Shown: positions 22,952-33,293, numbered from the stretch's first letter. The stretch: 45,384 nt of DNA from Betaproteobacteria bacterium (GCA_016868315.1 VGHE01000016.1:1-45384); one strand, 5' to 3'. Notes: generated by a model not told the origin, from the sequence alone. A program made the numbers and translations.

Positions 22952-25594
22952 CTACTCCCGGGCAAGGGAACTGAGAGTCGTGTTTTCAGAGAGACTTTTT
23001 GTCTGCAGACGCCCACTGATATAGCCACTGAGTGTGGCTACAAGAACAACCGTCACCGGCAATGTCCAGGGGATGGCCAGCGTGAGTGAGTAGCCGAACG
23101 AATAATAGTTTACGGCGTAAACCAAGATGGCAGAAAGCACCCATCCGCCCAAAAGCGAGACAACAGCCGAGAGCATCGCCATGATTGCAGACCAAACTGA
23201 AAATCTGTGAAGAAGGGTTTGAGAGTCGATTCCCAGTGCCCACTGCAGACTCCATTCTCGACTGCGCAGTCTGATTTGTAGGTTCAGGCAACTGACCGTC
23301 GCCACAATCGCAATGATGCCACACAGCACGTATAGTGCATCAGTTACGCGAAAAGTGTTATCGAAAGTTTGGAGGATACGTGCTCGAAGATCTGCAAGGG
23401 TCTCGAACGACAATGTACCTTCAGAAGTGTCCGCAATCCGCCGCAGCTCTTTTGTAAAATTCATTGAGGCAGGAGAGCTCGCATCGTTCAGGTAAACATT
23501 ACTAAACGATGGCTGCGGATGATTTTCAAGTCGTCTCTGAAAGACCACCTCGTCGGTCAGAATGACACCTTGGTCACTTCCAAAGTCTTGGTAGACCGAG
23601 ACGACACGCACACACAACTGCTGTGATCGGAATGTCGGACACAAGACCGTGTTGAGAGGTGCGCTCAGATCAAAGTGCACCACCACAGGCTCGGAGATAT
23701 ACGCTGGACATGGGTCATCTCGTGTTGCTGCGCAGTTTTGTGCAGTTTCGAAAATTTTTGCAGCTGTCTTGGATTGTGCATCTGTGGTTTGATTTGCAGG
23801 CTCGAGAATTTTCATGGGAGTGACTTTAGCTTGTTCCTGAAAGCGTGCCGCAGCCAACAACACCGGTTTTTCGGGTTTCTCCGGGTGAAGTGACAACTCT
23901 GCTGTGCCAATGCTTAAACGGTCTACTGCTTTGACTACAGATGGTGAAGCGTTTTCAAGATGTCGAATGACCTCGGTCGGTAGAGGTGCACCGGCACCTC
24001 CCACAGTTCTCATCCAAAGATCAGCCTTCAACGTATTTTGCGACCAGTCAGCAAGCGTTTCTCGGAAGCTCTCGGCCATACCCTTGACGCCAAAAGTGAG
24101 TGTGAAGGTGAGTGTTAGAACTTGTAAAACAACGGCTGCTTGTGGGGCGAAGAAAATGCGCAGCTGTGTTGACCATCTGCTTCGCCAAAAGTCGAGATTC
24201 AATTTCGAATAAAGGAGATATCCAAACTGTTGTGCTAGAAGCGCTGCTATGACGAGAAAGCCCAGACAGGCAATCAATGCTGTGATTGGAATTCTATTCC
24301 AAACCAAAGGCCACGCAAGGCACAATAGGCTGATACAAAGCAGCACAGCTGCGAGTGTTAAACTCTGTTTTGGCGTAAGACCCGACTCATGACTCTCAAA
24401 ACTCCCCTCACGCATCACCTGTGCAACAGGAAGTCGCTTGAGTTTCAGAATCGGATGCAACGCACCTAAAAGGCATGCGGAGAAGCCCAGAAGAAAGCCG
24501 TAAGTGAGGTCTGCTGCTGTCCAATACAACGTGCTCGCGTCAACGAAATTATCATAGAGATTCTTTATGGTGGACGAAGTTACGTTGGAGAGAAATGCGC
24601 CTGCGGCAAGACCAGTAAAAATACCGAGTAGACTGGCTGCTAAACCAAGAAAAGCGGCGAGAAAAAACAAAACTTGCATCTGGCGGCTTTGGGCAACTCC
24701 TAGAGCACTGAGCACCGCAAGTGACCTTGACTGCCGCGCAACGAGAAGTGAAAAAACATGGTGAACGATCGCAAATCCAATGAACAGCGCGATGAAACCC
24801 ATAAGCTGCAAATTGGTTCGGAAGCTCACCGTGACTTCTTCAAGGCGCGCAAGTCGGTTTTGGTTGGAAGCGATCTCGAGTCCCGGAACCTGGACCGCAA
24901 GTTGTTTGAATTCATCGAGTAGCTTTAGCTGCGCGGGTTGAGAGTTCGGAAACACTACAGAGAGAGGGGCTGTATTCACCAGTCGACTGAGCTCTGCTGT
25001 CGCAAAGGATTGCACTCCAGCGCTCAAATGGCGACAAGATGTGCTTATTATGCCCGACTCAAGCACCTGAAATGAGACATCGACCTTCTGTCCCGCGAGC
25101 AGCAGTGCGCTTTTTTCTGGAAATTCTCTACGACATGCGCTGCTGATCCCAAGGGTAATAGGTTCAGGATTCATTCCTTGAGTTTCGGATTTTGAAGCAA
25201 CTGACGATGTATCGGATTGCAATGCGGGTGGAGCTGTTTGGGTATCTCCTCCCCAAAAGACCTGGACTTGCAATGTTCGCTCTGCAGTCGTGCCCTTTTC
25301 ATCGGCAATGATTTGAGCTTCTAGGATTGTGAAAAGCTGTCCATCGAAGCGCAATGCCGAGTCTTTCAGGAAGAGTTTTGCTTCAGAGGTTGTTGCGCTG
25401 AAGGGGTCCGACCAGCCCGCAGGGTAGGCCTGGCTCACCGATTGTTCGAGTGAGTTCAGCGCACTTTGGGTGCCCAAGCGAATCCCCAGAGCGAGCGCCA
25501 CGCCGAGCGAAACCGTTAGAATCGCGGTCGCAAATAATTTCTTTTGTTCAAACAGAACCCGCGTAAAAAGCGCATGCCACAAAATGAGTTTCAT
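22952..25594 (-). CDS. FtsX/MacB-type ABC transporter permease (AttFG-like)
   Basis: An 880-residue inner-membrane protein. The first segment spans about residues 18-40, followed by a large periplasmic region to about 260. Then come three membrane segments (starting FIALFIGFAIVHHVF) that form the first FtsX unit. A middle block of hydrophobic helices near 410-500 follows, then a second periplasmic part and the last FtsX unit at about 770-870 (ALYVLCGIIAIVATVSCL). Two FtsX units in one chain is the layout of long permeases found with AttH-like proteins or lipoprotein exporters. The start overlaps the ATPase stop by four bases, so the ATPase and permease are coupled. Confidence 0.9.
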   Translation of the reverse strand: MKLILWHALFTRVLFEQKKLFATAILTVSLGVALALGIRLGTQSALNSLEQSVSQAYPAGWSDPFSATTSEAKLFLKDSALRFDGQLFTILEAQIIADEKGTTAERTLQVQVFWGGDTQTAPPALQSDTSSVASKSETQGMNPEPITLGISSACRREFPEKSALLLAGQKVDVSFQVLESGIISTSCRHLSAGVQSFATAELSRLVNTAPLSVVFPNSQPAQLKLLDEFKQLAVQVPGLEIASNQNRLARLEEVTVSFRTNLQLMGFIALFIGFAIVHHVFSLLVARQSRSLAVLSALGVAQSRQMQVLFFLAAFLGLAASLLGIFTGLAAGAFLSNVTSSTIKNLYDNFVDASTLYWTAADLTYGFLLGFSACLLGALHPILKLKRLPVAQVMREGSFESHESGLTPKQSLTLAAVLLCISLLCLAWPLVWNRIPITALIACLGFLVIAALLAQQFGYLLYSKLNLDFWRSRWSTQLRIFFAPQAAVVLQVLTLTFTLTFGVKGMAESFRETLADWSQNTLKADLWMRTVGGAGAPLPTEVIRHLENASPSVVKAVDRLSIGTAELSLHPEKPEKPVLLAAARFQEQAKVTPMKILEPANQTTDAQSKTAAKIFETAQNCAATRDDPCPAYISEPVVVHFDLSAPLNTVLCPTFRSQQLCVRVVSVYQDFGSDQGVILTDEVVFQRRLENHPQPSFSNVYLNDASSPASMNFTKELRRIADTSEGTLSFETLADLRARILQTFDNTFRVTDALYVLCGIIAIVATVSCLNLQIRLRSREWSLQWALGIDSQTLLHRFSVWSAIMAMLSAVVSLLGGWVLSAILVYAVNYYSFGYSLTLAIPWTLPVTVVLVATLSGYISGRLQTKSLSENTTLSSLARE

Positions 25595-26271
25595 GAGAGT
25601 AAGCGTCCGTCGCGGAGCCTGACAGTCCGCTGCGCCCTGCGCGCTGCTGATTCATCGTGTGTAACAAGCAGGAGCGTGAATCGGCGTTCGCGCTGCTGTT
25701 CAAAAAGGAGGTCAAGCACAGCCTCACCTGACTTGGAATCAAGGTTCCCCGTTGGTTCATCTGCGAGGATAATCTTTGGACGCGAAACGAGCGCACGTGC
25801 CAAGGCCGCACGCGCCTGCATTCCTCCACTCAACTGACCTGGGCGTTTGTGAGCCGCACCCTCGAGGCCGAGAAGCTTGAGTGTGGTGTGTGTTTCATCG
25901 ATGATCTCATCGATACCACGCTGGCCTTGCTCAATTGCAACAAGAGCACAATTTTCGAGTGTTGTGAGTGTTGGAAGCAGATGGAAAAATTGGAAAACGT
26001 ACGAGAGAGATTGAAGGCGAAGTCGTTCCCGCTCGCGCGCTGCAAGCCCTGAGAGTTCATCTTTTCCCAAGAAAATTTGTCCTGATGACGGTTGCTCAAG
26101 TCCCGCAATCAAATTCAGCAGCGTGCTTTTGCCGCTCCCACTTGGCCCCATAAAGGCAACAGAGTCGGAGGCCGTAATTTCCAGCGAAACCCCATCGATC
26201 ACCGTTTGTTCTTGAGTCTCTGCGGGGAGCGTAAAGGTCTTCACCACGTCAACGAGTTTCACAGGGAGCAT
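25591..26271 (-). CDS. ABC transporter ATPase of the LolD/MacB/AttE type
   Basis: A 226-residue nucleotide-binding subunit for the permease encoded next. Motifs: Walker A GPSGSGKST (42-50), Q-loop Gln94 in YVFQFFHLLP, signature LSGGM (147-151, with Met in place of the usual Gln), Walker B IILADEPTGNLD (168-178) and H-loop H205 in LLVTHD. It matches the small ATPases that drive mechanotransmission-type exporters (LolD, MacB, FtsE). ATG at 26271 shares one base with the stop of the small lipoprotein upstream. Confidence 0.93.
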   Translation of the reverse strand: MLPVKLVDVVKTFTLPAETQEQTVIDGVSLEITASDSVAFMGPSGSGKSTLLNLIAGLEQPSSGQIFLGKDELSGLAARERERLRLQSLSYVFQFFHLLPTLTTLENCALVAIEQGQRGIDEIIDETHTTLKLLGLEGAAHKRPGQLSGGMQARAALARALVSRPKIILADEPTGNLDSKSGEAVLDLLFEQQRERRFTLLLVTHDESAARRAQRTVRLRDGRLLS

Positions 26272-26774
26272 CAGAAGCGCAACTCCACCGAGATGGAGTC
26301 CGGCACAGTCTCAGACGAGGCTGAGGTGGGAACTCTCATGGAAAGCGTGATTGCCGATGGACGGTCGTTCCAGGGGAGAGACCATTCCGGCAGGAGAGTG
26401 CTGTCAAAGCTCTTCTCAAAAGTGCCACGTTTGAGATTGTCTGTGCTGGCATCGAATTTGAGCGCACGTTGGCCAGCTTTCAATTCGTCAAGTGCGACTT
26501 GCTCGCTGGGCGATGATACCTGAGCCGCCAGTTTGACAAGAGCTCGACCCGAAGATTCGCTCGTTTTCTTTAAACACGCTTCGGGCAGCGTCCCGGAGTA
26601 TACGAGTTGTTTTTGATCTGTTGTTGCTGGGCTCTCGTCCGAAGGTCTGAGCGTCAATGAGCAAATCTCTCCCGAGGTGGAGCCCTCTTGCGCCGCGCTG
26701 CATGCACAGGCGAGCAGAGCGAGACCCAAATATGTGGTCGCAGAGTGCCAATTATTGTTTAGGTTTGAACTCAA
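26271..26774 (-). CDS. Small lipoprotein upstream of the ABC operon
   Basis: About 167 residues if TTG at 26774 is the start, which follows GGAGG at six bases. The signal segment YLGLALLACAC gives a lipobox near LACAC. Its n-region then lacks basic residues. Upstream in-frame TTGs at 26798 and 26822 would add a basic stretch but would lie deeper in clpB, so the start is uncertain. The mature part has three further Cys and no recognised domain. The stop touches the ATG of the ATPase gene and the start overlaps the clpB end by 23 bases, so it bridges clpB and the transporter genes. Confidence 0.65.
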   Translation of the reverse strand: MSSNLNNNWHSATTYLGLALLACACSAAQEGSTSGEICSLTLRPSDESPATTDQKQLVYSGTLPEACLKKTSESSGRALVKLAAQVSSPSEQVALDELKAGQRALKFDASTDNLKRGTFEKSFDSTLLPEWSLPWNDRPSAITLSMRVPTSASSETVPDSISVELRF

Positions 26775-29382
26775 AAGCTCCCTCCGCGTTGATTTTCTCA
26801 ACTTTGATCGTTTGCCCCTCAACGAAGCGACTCTCCAGGATAGCCAGACTCAGTGGAACCTCAAGCAACTCTTGAATTGCACGGCGCAGCGGTCGCGCGC
26901 CAAACTGAGGATCCCAGCCTGCTTTGGCCAACTGAATCACAACTTCTTCGTTGTATTCTATTTTGAGGTTTTGTGCTTGAAGTTTGCGTTCGAGACCTTT
27001 GAGTTGGATGCGAACAATGTCACGGATCACATCCTCACTGAGAGCATGGTAAACAACCACTTCATCGATGCGGTTGATAAGCTCCGGGCGGAGGTACTTC
27101 AGCAACTCTCCCATAAGTATCTTTTTCAGTTGCTCGTAGGGCATCTGTGCACCCTGCTGGAGGATTTCGAGTGCGCCGATGTTGCTTGTCATGATGATGA
27201 CACAGTTCTGAAAATTGACCGTGCGTCCGTGACTGTCGGTCAAGCGACCGTCGTCGAGCATCTGCAGGAGGATGTTCAGAACTTTGGGATGAGCTTTTTC
27301 TATCTCGTCAAAGAGCACAATAGAATAAGGTTTACGCCGGACGGCCTCGGTCAGCTGTCCACCCTCTTCGAATCCCACATAGCCAGGAGGAGCGCCAATG
27401 AGCCGAGCGACGGTGTGCTCTTCCATGAACTCCGACATATCGATTCGGATAACAGACTTCTCGGAGTCGAAAAGATTGCGCGCCAAAGTCTTTGCTGTCT
27501 CTGTTTTTCCGACTCCAGTGGGACCCAGGAACAGGAATGAGCCCATCGGTCGGTTGGCATCTTTGAGACCACTGCGCGAGAGTCGTATGGCATTAGCAAC
27601 TGCACGCAGGGCGTGGTCTTGACCAACCACACTTTTTCGAAGGTCATCTTCAATGTGAAGCAATCTTTCTCGCTCTGCTGAGAACAATTTACTCACCGGA
27701 ATTCCAGTCCAATGGCTCACGACAGCTGCAATGTCCTCGCTGTCGACTTCTTCTTTGAGTGTGATTGCAGTGTCATCAGCTTCACCCGGCAAGGCCTTGC
27801 TCGTCGCTTGCTTTTTCTCAGCGCCAGCTGCGGGCTTGGTGAGCTCCTCAAGCTTCTTCTCAAGTGTCGGAAGTTCTCCGAACTTGATTTCAGATGCCCG
27901 CGCATATTCAGCTTTGCGCTCGAGGGTCTCCATCTGCAGACGGAGCTGCTCGATCTGCCTCTTGAGAGTGTTGACCTGGTTCACATTGCTCTTTGCCATA
28001 TTCCAGCGCGCACGCATTCGGGTTGCCTGTTCTTCCAGTTCTTTGACTTGCTTTTCGATGGCTTCGCGTTGCTGAATCGAGCGTTTGTCCGTTTCTTTGG
28101 CCAATGCTGCAAGCTCAATTTTGAGTTGAGATATTTTTCGCTCGGTTGTGTCGACGGCTTCAGGCACACTGTCGAGCTGAATCTTCAGGCGGCTTGCAGC
28201 TTCATCGATCAAGTCGATGGCTTTGTCGGGCAAGAAGCGATCTTGGATGTAGCGATCGGAAAGCGTTGCTGCTGAAACCAGAGCATTATCAAGGATACGC
28301 ACACCATGGTGAATTTCGTATCGTTCTTTGAGTCCACGCAGGATAGTAACGGTATCTTCAACCGAGGGGGGGGCAACGAGAACAGGCTGAAAGCGACGCT
28401 CAAGCGCCGGATCTTTTTCAATCAGTTTGTACTCATCGAGGGTTGTTGCACCGATGCAACGGAGTTCTCCCCGAGCAAGCGCAGGCTTGAGCATGTTGCC
28501 CGCATCCATAGCACCTTCAGAGCCGCCCGCTTTAACAATTGTATGGATTTCATCGATGAAAAGAATGATTTGGCCTGCCGAATCTTGAACTGTTTTTAGA
28601 ACAGCTTTTAGGCGTTCCTCGAATTCGCCACGGAATTTCGCGCCTGCGATCAAGGCAGCCACATCGAGTGCAACAAGGGTTCTGTTCTTAAGCGTTTCTG
28701 GGACATCGCCACGCACAATGCGTTGCGCGAGCCCCTCTGCAATAGCGGTTTTACCGACGCCAGGCTCACCAATCAGCACGGGATTGTTCTTCGTTCGCCG
28801 TGAGAGAATTTGAATCACTCGTCTCACTTCTTGGTCGCGGCCGACAACCGGATCAAGCTTATTTTCTCGTGCCAATTTGGTGAGCTCGCGTCCGTATTTT
28901 TCGAGTACGCCGAGCTTGGCTTCGGGATTTGCATCTGTCACGCGGTTGGAACCTCTCACCTTTTGGAGTGTGGAGCGCAGAGTATCTGCATCGACACCCG
29001 CCTTCTGAAATGCCTTCGCAACGGAAACTTGTTTGCTCGACTTGCCCGCCAGAAAAAAATGTTCGAGTGAAAGATATTCGTCGCGCAGCTCTTTGCGGAA
29101 TTTATCGGCCTCTTCTACAAACTGAGTGAAGAATGTACCAATTGCTGGCTCTGTTTGACCCGACGTGATGCGGGGCAGTGCTGCAACCGCTGCCTTCAGA
29201 TCGCTGTGAAGATTTTGTCTTGCAGGCAGATTGTCTTTGAACAACATTCCGACAATTTCTTCATTCGCGTCCATCGCACAAAGTAGGAAATGCGCCGGTG
29301 TGATCTCAGGGTTTTGATTTGAAGTGGCCAAGCTATAGGCCTGAGTGAGAACACTCTGTGAGCGCTCGGTGAGATTCTGCAT
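26752..29382 (-). CDS. clpB: Disaggregase chaperone ClpB
   Basis: Hexameric AAA+ ATPase that works with DnaK to pull apart protein aggregates. The 876-residue protein has the full ClpB layout. The N-terminal Clp repeat domain covers 1-145. AAA-1 has Walker A GEPGVGKT (205-212) and FIDEIH (275-280). The coiled-coil middle domain runs about 410-525 and identifies ClpB rather than ClpA or ClpC. AAA-2 has Walker A GPTGVGKT (620-627) and [14 protein letters not shown] at 29382 follows GGAGGAAG. On the minus strand about 70 bases upstream is a TTGACA, but no convincing -10 or heat-shock element follows it. Confidence 0.96.
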   Translation of the reverse strand: MQNLTERSQSVLTQAYSLATSNQNPEITPAHFLLCAMDANEEIVGMLFKDNLPARQNLHSDLKAAVAALPRITSGQTEPAIGTFFTQFVEEADKFRKELRDEYLSLEHFFLAGKSSKQVSVAKAFQKAGVDADTLRSTLQKVRGSNRVTDANPEAKLGVLEKYGRELTKLARENKLDPVVGRDQEVRRVIQILSRRTKNNPVLIGEPGVGKTAIAEGLAQRIVRGDVPETLKNRTLVALDVAALIAGAKFRGEFEERLKAVLKTVQDSAGQIILFIDEIHTIVKAGGSEGAMDAGNMLKPALARGELRCIGATTLDEYKLIEKDPALERRFQPVLVAPPSVEDTVTILRGLKERYEIHHGVRILDNALVSAATLSDRYIQDRFLPDKAIDLIDEAASRLKIQLDSVPEAVDTTERKISQLKIELAALAKETDKRSIQQREAIEKQVKELEEQATRMRARWNMAKSNVNQVNTLKRQIEQLRLQMETLERKAEYARASEIKFGELPTLEKKLEELTKPAAGAEKKQATSKALPGEADDTAITLKEEVDSEDIAAVVSHWTGIPVSKLFSAERERLLHIEDDLRKSVVGQDHALRAVANAIRLSRSGLKDANRPMGSFLFLGPTGVGKTETAKTLARNLFDSEKSVIRIDMSEFMEEHTVARLIGAPPGYVGFEEGGQLTEAVRRKPYSIVLFDEIEKAHPKVLNILLQMLDDGRLTDSHGRTVNFQNCVIIMTSNIGALEILQQGAQMPYEQLKKILMGELLKYLRPELINRIDEVVVYHALSEDVIRDIVRIQLKGLERKLQAQNLKIEYNEEVVIQLAKAGWDPQFGARPLRRAIQELLEVPLSLAILESRFVEGQTIKVEKINAEGAFEFKPKQ

Positions 29383-29560
29383 GGCGGTCTTCCTCCGGAA
29401 GTGAAACAGACAGGCTCCCTTGCTGCCTCAATCTGTACCGGAACTTTGCGCTGTCAAGGGGAAGAGCTGATACACATCGCCCTCAAAGTGAAGCACGAGA
29501 GGGTGACAATAACAAGCTGATTGGGGTAAGGTTTTCGGGTCTCAGCGGAGCATGTTCTCG

Positions 29561-30886
29561 ATGTTCATCCAGTTACGCCTCTGTTTTCGCATCGCGTCGC
29601 AGTTTATGCGCCGTAAGAACTCGCGTGTTCCGTCCTTTTCAGCGACTGTTTCAGTTGCAGGCGTTGCACTTGGTGTTGCTGCATTTCTGGTCGTCGTTAC
29701 GGTGTTCAATTCTTTTCAAAACGAACTCAAAAGCATTCTTCTTGCAGCCAATCCCAACGTGGTCGTTTTCTCTCGTAGCCGAGGCATTCCGGATGCACGC
29801 GAAGCTGCGGCGCAGCTTCGGCAAAAGCATGCCGATCTCATCGACCGGGTCAGCCTGTTTCAATACTCGGAAGTGCTACTCAGTTCAGGACAACAAACAG
29901 CAACAGCCATTATTCGTGGCATTGAGGGGCCAGACGCTTCGAGTGCTGCAGAGATTAGGCGATTTATGGAGCCCAGAAGTGCACTAGATGCCCTTGGGGT
30001 CTCGGCTCTTGGGGCGAAGGAAGAGGAACTTGGTCCAGATTTTGAACCCGGCGGTCGACCCGATCCTCTCGCTCAGTCTTATAATGAGAGAAGCTTGCCC
30101 TCGCTCGTTCTTGGCAAGGGGCTGCTGTTGCGGCTCAACGTCAAGGTGGGCGATGTTATAACGCTCATTTCTAGCTCAAATGCGAGTGAATCGGCCAATC
30201 CCTCCCGCTACCAGGAGTTTAGGGTTGCAGGGCTTATGAGCGTCGGCCTTGCACAATACGATGACAGCATCGCGTTTCTCAATTTTCACGATGGCGTGAA
30301 CCTGTTCGGCGCACGTGGTTGGGCAACCGGCCTCGAAATCAAGGTAAAAGACCCGAACCAAGCTCTTTCCTTGGCGCAGCGTCTGCAGGGCACGATGCCC
30401 TACACAGTTATGGCCTGGCAGGAAATTGACCGGCGATTGTTCCAGCAAATTGACCGGGATGGTTTGGCCATAAAGCTTATTGTGCTGATCATCGCGCTCG
30501 TAGCGAGTTTCAACATTATCGTGACTCTGAGCTTGGGTGTTCTGGACAGGGCGAAGCAAATTTCCATTTTGCGCAGCACCGGAGCGACGCGCGGATTTAT
30601 TGTCCGGATTTTTGTGGCACAAGGCGTGACTCTCGGGCTTGTGGGGGCTATTGTGGGCGTCGGCTTGGGGCTCATCGTCCTGAGAATCTTCTCGGGAGTA
30701 GACATTGGCGACTTAAAAGCCTTCTATTTCCTTGAAAAAATTCCAGTCGAGTATGACCTCCCGTTGGTTTTCGTCGCAATTGCAGTGGCACTTGGGCTGA
30801 GCTTTGTGAGTGCACTTTATCCCGCGTATCGTGCGACTCGGGTTTCGCCGCTCTTGGGGCTGAGACCCGGACCATGGGTTCAATAA
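29561..30886 (+). CDS. LolC/LolE-type lipoprotein-releasing permease
   Basis: About 441 residues with the LolC/E design: one N-terminal membrane segment (VSVAGVALGVAAFLVVVTVF), a periplasmic domain to about 300 and three C-terminal FtsX segments, the first being LIVLIIALVASFNIIVTL. ISILRSTGATRGFIVRIF, the cytoplasmic coupling segment, is well conserved. The ATG at 29561 is ten bases behind GGAG; the ATG at 29552 nearly touches it. LolCDE extracts lipoproteins from the inner membrane for transfer to the outer membrane. No LolD ATPase is adjacent, so its partner is either encoded elsewhere or shared. Divergent from clpB. Confidence 0.88.
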   Translation: MFIQLRLCFRIASQFMRRKNSRVPSFSATVSVAGVALGVAAFLVVVTVFNSFQNELKSILLAANPNVVVFSRSRGIPDAREAAAQLRQKHADLIDRVSLFQYSEVLLSSGQQTATAIIRGIEGPDASSAAEIRRFMEPRSALDALGVSALGAKEEELGPDFEPGGRPDPLAQSYNERSLPSLVLGKGLLLRLNVKVGDVITLISSSNASESANPSRYQEFRVAGLMSVGLAQYDDSIAFLNFHDGVNLFGARGWATGLEIKVKDPNQALSLAQRLQGTMPYTVMAWQEIDRRLFQQIDRDGLAIKLIVLIIALVASFNIIVTLSLGVLDRAKQISILRSTGATRGFIVRIFVAQGVTLGLVGAIVGVGLGLIVLRIFSGVDIGDLKAFYFLEKIPVEYDLPLVFVAIAVALGLSFVSALYPAYRATRVSPLLGLRPGPWVQ

Positions 30887-30912
30887 CGCAACCGCAGAAG
30901 GATGTTTCAAAA

Positions 30913-32163
30913 ATGAATTTGACCGGTTTTGCGACCGCTGAATCAACGTCCCGTTTAGGGGAACGGCGGCAGGGTGTTTTTCACGAGCGCAGGCGTCCGC
31001 TTTACGAAGGCGGACCTCTAGTTAGTCTGGTCGGTTTCGGAACTTATAGAATAGGTTTTTCACCAGGCCTGGGTCACCCGGAGTGTCGCGAGGCACTCGA
31101 GTACGCGCTGCTCAGGGGGGTAAACCTGATCGACACCAGTACCAACTATGGCAACGGCCAAAGTGAACTGCTCATTGGGCAGACCCTTGCAGCGCTCGTG
31201 TCCAACCAGACCCTTGCGCGCGACAATGTCGTGCTTGTGTCGAAGGCTGGCTATGCACAGGGCAACACCCTTGAACTTGTGCAGCAGCGCGAGCGAGAAG
31301 GGCGGCCATTTGATTCTGTGTTCAAATTCGGATCTGATCTTTGGTACTGTCTCGACCCTGAGTTTATCATCGACCAACTTGAGCGCTCTCGAGCGCGTCT
31401 CGGTGTGCAGTGCCTCGATGTTTTCCTCGTGCACAACCCCGAGTACATGCTTAAAGCCTACGAACACAATAATATTCCGCTCGAAAAAGCACGCTCAGAT
31501 TTTTATGCGCAGCTTCAAAAGTGTTTCTTAGCTTTGGAGAAGTCAGTCGCTGCGGGTCACCTGCGCGCTTACGGCGTAAGTTCGAACACGCTTGGTTCCA
31601 CCAGCGACGATCCTGCTGCCGTTTCGTTGCAACTTCTCATCGATTGCGCGCAGCGGGTCAGTGCACAAAACTCATTCCGCGTGGTGCAATGCCCGTTAAA
31701 CTGGATTGAGGTGAATCCGGTTGCCATTGAATCAGCCGACGACGAAGACAACACACTGACTCTTGCGCGCAAGAACGGGATTGGTGTTCTTGCGAATCGC
31801 CCCTTCAATGCCATGCACGATGGTGGGCTTATCCGCCTCACTCGTCCAACGGTTGATGCCTCTACTGTTGCTGATGATGCGCAGCGCAAAGGTCTTCAGA
31901 ACTGGACGCGATTGTCGCGCGATATGGAGCGCCTTGCGAAGGAATACATCACGATTCCCGGATACGAAGATGCCTCATTGTCGCAACTCGTGCTGTCCAC
32001 ACTCATGTGGCAACCTGGGCTGAGTTCTGTTCTGTGCGGGATGAGAAAGAAAGATTACGTTGTTGATGCAGAAACAGCCACCGGGTTGCCTATGCTCGTC
32101 AATGCCGATCAAATCCTCGCGCAAATCTATCAGGATCTCGAATTTCACAAAGATGCAAACTGA
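30913..32163 (+). CDS. Aldo/keto reductase family oxidoreductase
   Basis: About 416 residues from ATG 30913, which follows AGAAGGA; the ATG at 30874 inside the permease gene is also possible. The aldo/keto reductase barrel is clear, with the full catalytic set: Asp74 and Tyr79 in NLIDTSTNYGNGQ, Lys111 in LVSKAGY and His174 in FLVHNPE. The protein is longer than typical members (300-340) because of an N-terminal extension of about 35 residues and longer loops in the middle. Substrate unknown; NADPH use is assumed from the family. It lies between the permease and exbB with a 15-base gap to exbB, so it is likely part of one operon. Confidence 0.88.
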   Translation: MNLTGFATAESTSRLGERRQGVFHERRRPLYEGGPLVSLVGFGTYRIGFSPGLGHPECREALEYALLRGVNLIDTSTNYGNGQSELLIGQTLAALVSNQTLARDNVVLVSKAGYAQGNTLELVQQREREGRPFDSVFKFGSDLWYCLDPEFIIDQLERSRARLGVQCLDVFLVHNPEYMLKAYEHNNIPLEKARSDFYAQLQKCFLALEKSVAAGHLRAYGVSSNTLGSTSDDPAAVSLQLLIDCAQRVSAQNSFRVVQCPLNWIEVNPVAIESADDEDNTLTLARKNGIGVLANRPFNAMHDGGLIRLTRPTVDASTVADDAQRKGLQNWTRLSRDMERLAKEYITIPGYEDASLSQLVLSTLMWQPGLSSVLCGMRKKDYVVDAETATGLPMLVNADQILAQIYQDLEFHKDAN

Positions 32164-32178
32164 AAGGAGTCACTGGCT

Positions 32179-32817
32179 ATGGGAATTACCTCACAGTTTT
32201 TGAAATTCGCACTGCTCGGAGCTGAGTGGGTGATGTACGTTCTGGTTGCCTGCAGCATTCTCAGTTTCTCTGTGATTATCGAGCGCGCTTTGTTTTTCTT
32301 CAAACTTCGTGGCGACTATGGAACCTTCGTTAAAGAGCTAACCGAGCGCCTGAACTCAGCTGACTCGGTTGAGAAGACGGCAGCCTGGTGCGCAGGACAT
32401 CAGATGCTTGAGGCAAATGTTGCTGCTGTTGGTCTCGAACGCAGTAAAGATGGTCATAAAGCCATGGAAAATACGATGAATGCAACAATCATCGCTTCGC
32501 GCACCAAGCTCGACAAAGGTCTTACCCTCTTGGGGACTCTCGGGAACAACACACCGTTCATCGGTCTATTTGGAACGGTGATTGGTATTATTCAGGCGTT
32601 CAACGCTCTTTCGAGCAACAATGCATCGGGTCCGGAAGTCGTCATGGCTTCCATTTCTGAAGCCCTTGTTGCGACTGCAGTTGGCTTGATGGTGGCCATT
32701 CCTGCAGTGATTGCATTCAACGTGCTCTCCAGAGCGGTAAAAACAAAGATGGCCAACAGCGAAACTGTTGCTCGCATCATATTGAGCTACAATCCTGTGT
32801 CTGAAAAGAACAGCTGA
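32179..32817 (+). CDS. exbB: ExbB/TolQ/MotA-family proton channel protein
   Basis: A 212-residue inner-membrane protein with three membrane segments. The first is near residues 15-38 (WVMYVLVACSILSFSVII). The second and third carry the family signature: LLGTLGNNTPFIGLFGTVIG and EALVATAVGLMVAIPAVIAF. With ExbD it forms a proton-driven motor that energises TonB or Tol-type proteins. AAAGGAG lies nine bases before the ATG. exbD follows after 14 bases. No TonB-like gene is found in the window, so the partner could be encoded elsewhere or the pair could serve a Tol-like or gliding-type role. Confidence 0.93.
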   Translation: MGITSQFLKFALLGAEWVMYVLVACSILSFSVIIERALFFFKLRGDYGTFVKELTERLNSADSVEKTAAWCAGHQMLEANVAAVGLERSKDGHKAMENTMNATIIASRTKLDKGLTLLGTLGNNTPFIGLFGTVIGIIQAFNALSSNNASGPEVVMASISEALVATAVGLMVAIPAVIAFNVLSRAVKTKMANSETVARIILSYNPVSEKNS

Positions 32818-32831
32818 GCGGGGGGCGCACC

Positions 32832-33293
32832 ATGGCCGTTGGTTCGAATTTGAATGACGATGACGTCATCTCTGAAATTAACGTTACACCTTTCGTTGAT
32901 GTGGTTCTCGTTTTGTTGGTCATCTTCATGGTGACAGCGGGCTTTATTGTCAATCGCGGAGTGAAAATACAGCTTCCTCAGGCGGCAACAGCCGAGAAGC
33001 TCAATCTGCAGCGCACGTTTAATATACTTGTTGCGAACAATGGCGGTCTTTTTTTGGATGGTAAACCTACGACCGCCGAAGAGTTGAAAGCGACCGGAGC
33101 AGCTGCGCGGCAGAAGGGTGAGACAGTCGTTGCTATGATCAGCGCTGACAAAGGTGTTGTTTACAGTTCAGTTGTTGGAATCATGGATGTGCTCCGACAG
33201 GTCGGAATTTCAGAGTTCGCCTTCCAATTGGAAGCTCTGCCCTCGACTCCCCAAGATTCTTCGGGCACTTCCACACCGCCCGTAAAGCCCTGA
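32832..33293 (+). CDS. exbD: ExbD/TolR-family motor protein
   Basis: A 153-residue protein with one membrane segment (VVLVLLVIFMVTAGFIV) after a short cytoplasmic N-terminus. The motif EINVTPFVDVVLVLL carries the conserved membrane Asp of the proton path. The periplasmic domain covers about 45-140, and a Ser/Thr/Pro-rich tail ends the protein. GGGGGG lies before the ATG. It is the last gene of the operon; an intrinsic terminator follows about 65 bases after the stop. Confidence 0.93.
   Translation: MAVGSNLNDDDVISEINVTPFVDVVLVLLVIFMVTAGFIVNRGVKIQLPQAATAEKLNLQRTFNILVANNGGLFLDGKPTTAEELKATGAAARQKGETVVAMISADKGVVYSSVVGIMDVLRQVGISEFAFQLEALPSTPQDSSGTSTPPVKP

Noticed and set aside
29452-29457. TTGACA on the minus strand upstream of clpB as a housekeeping or heat-shock promoter
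   Set aside because: The sequence 16-18 bases further on (AGATTG region) is a poor -10, and no sigma-32 -10 or CIRCE repeat is present.
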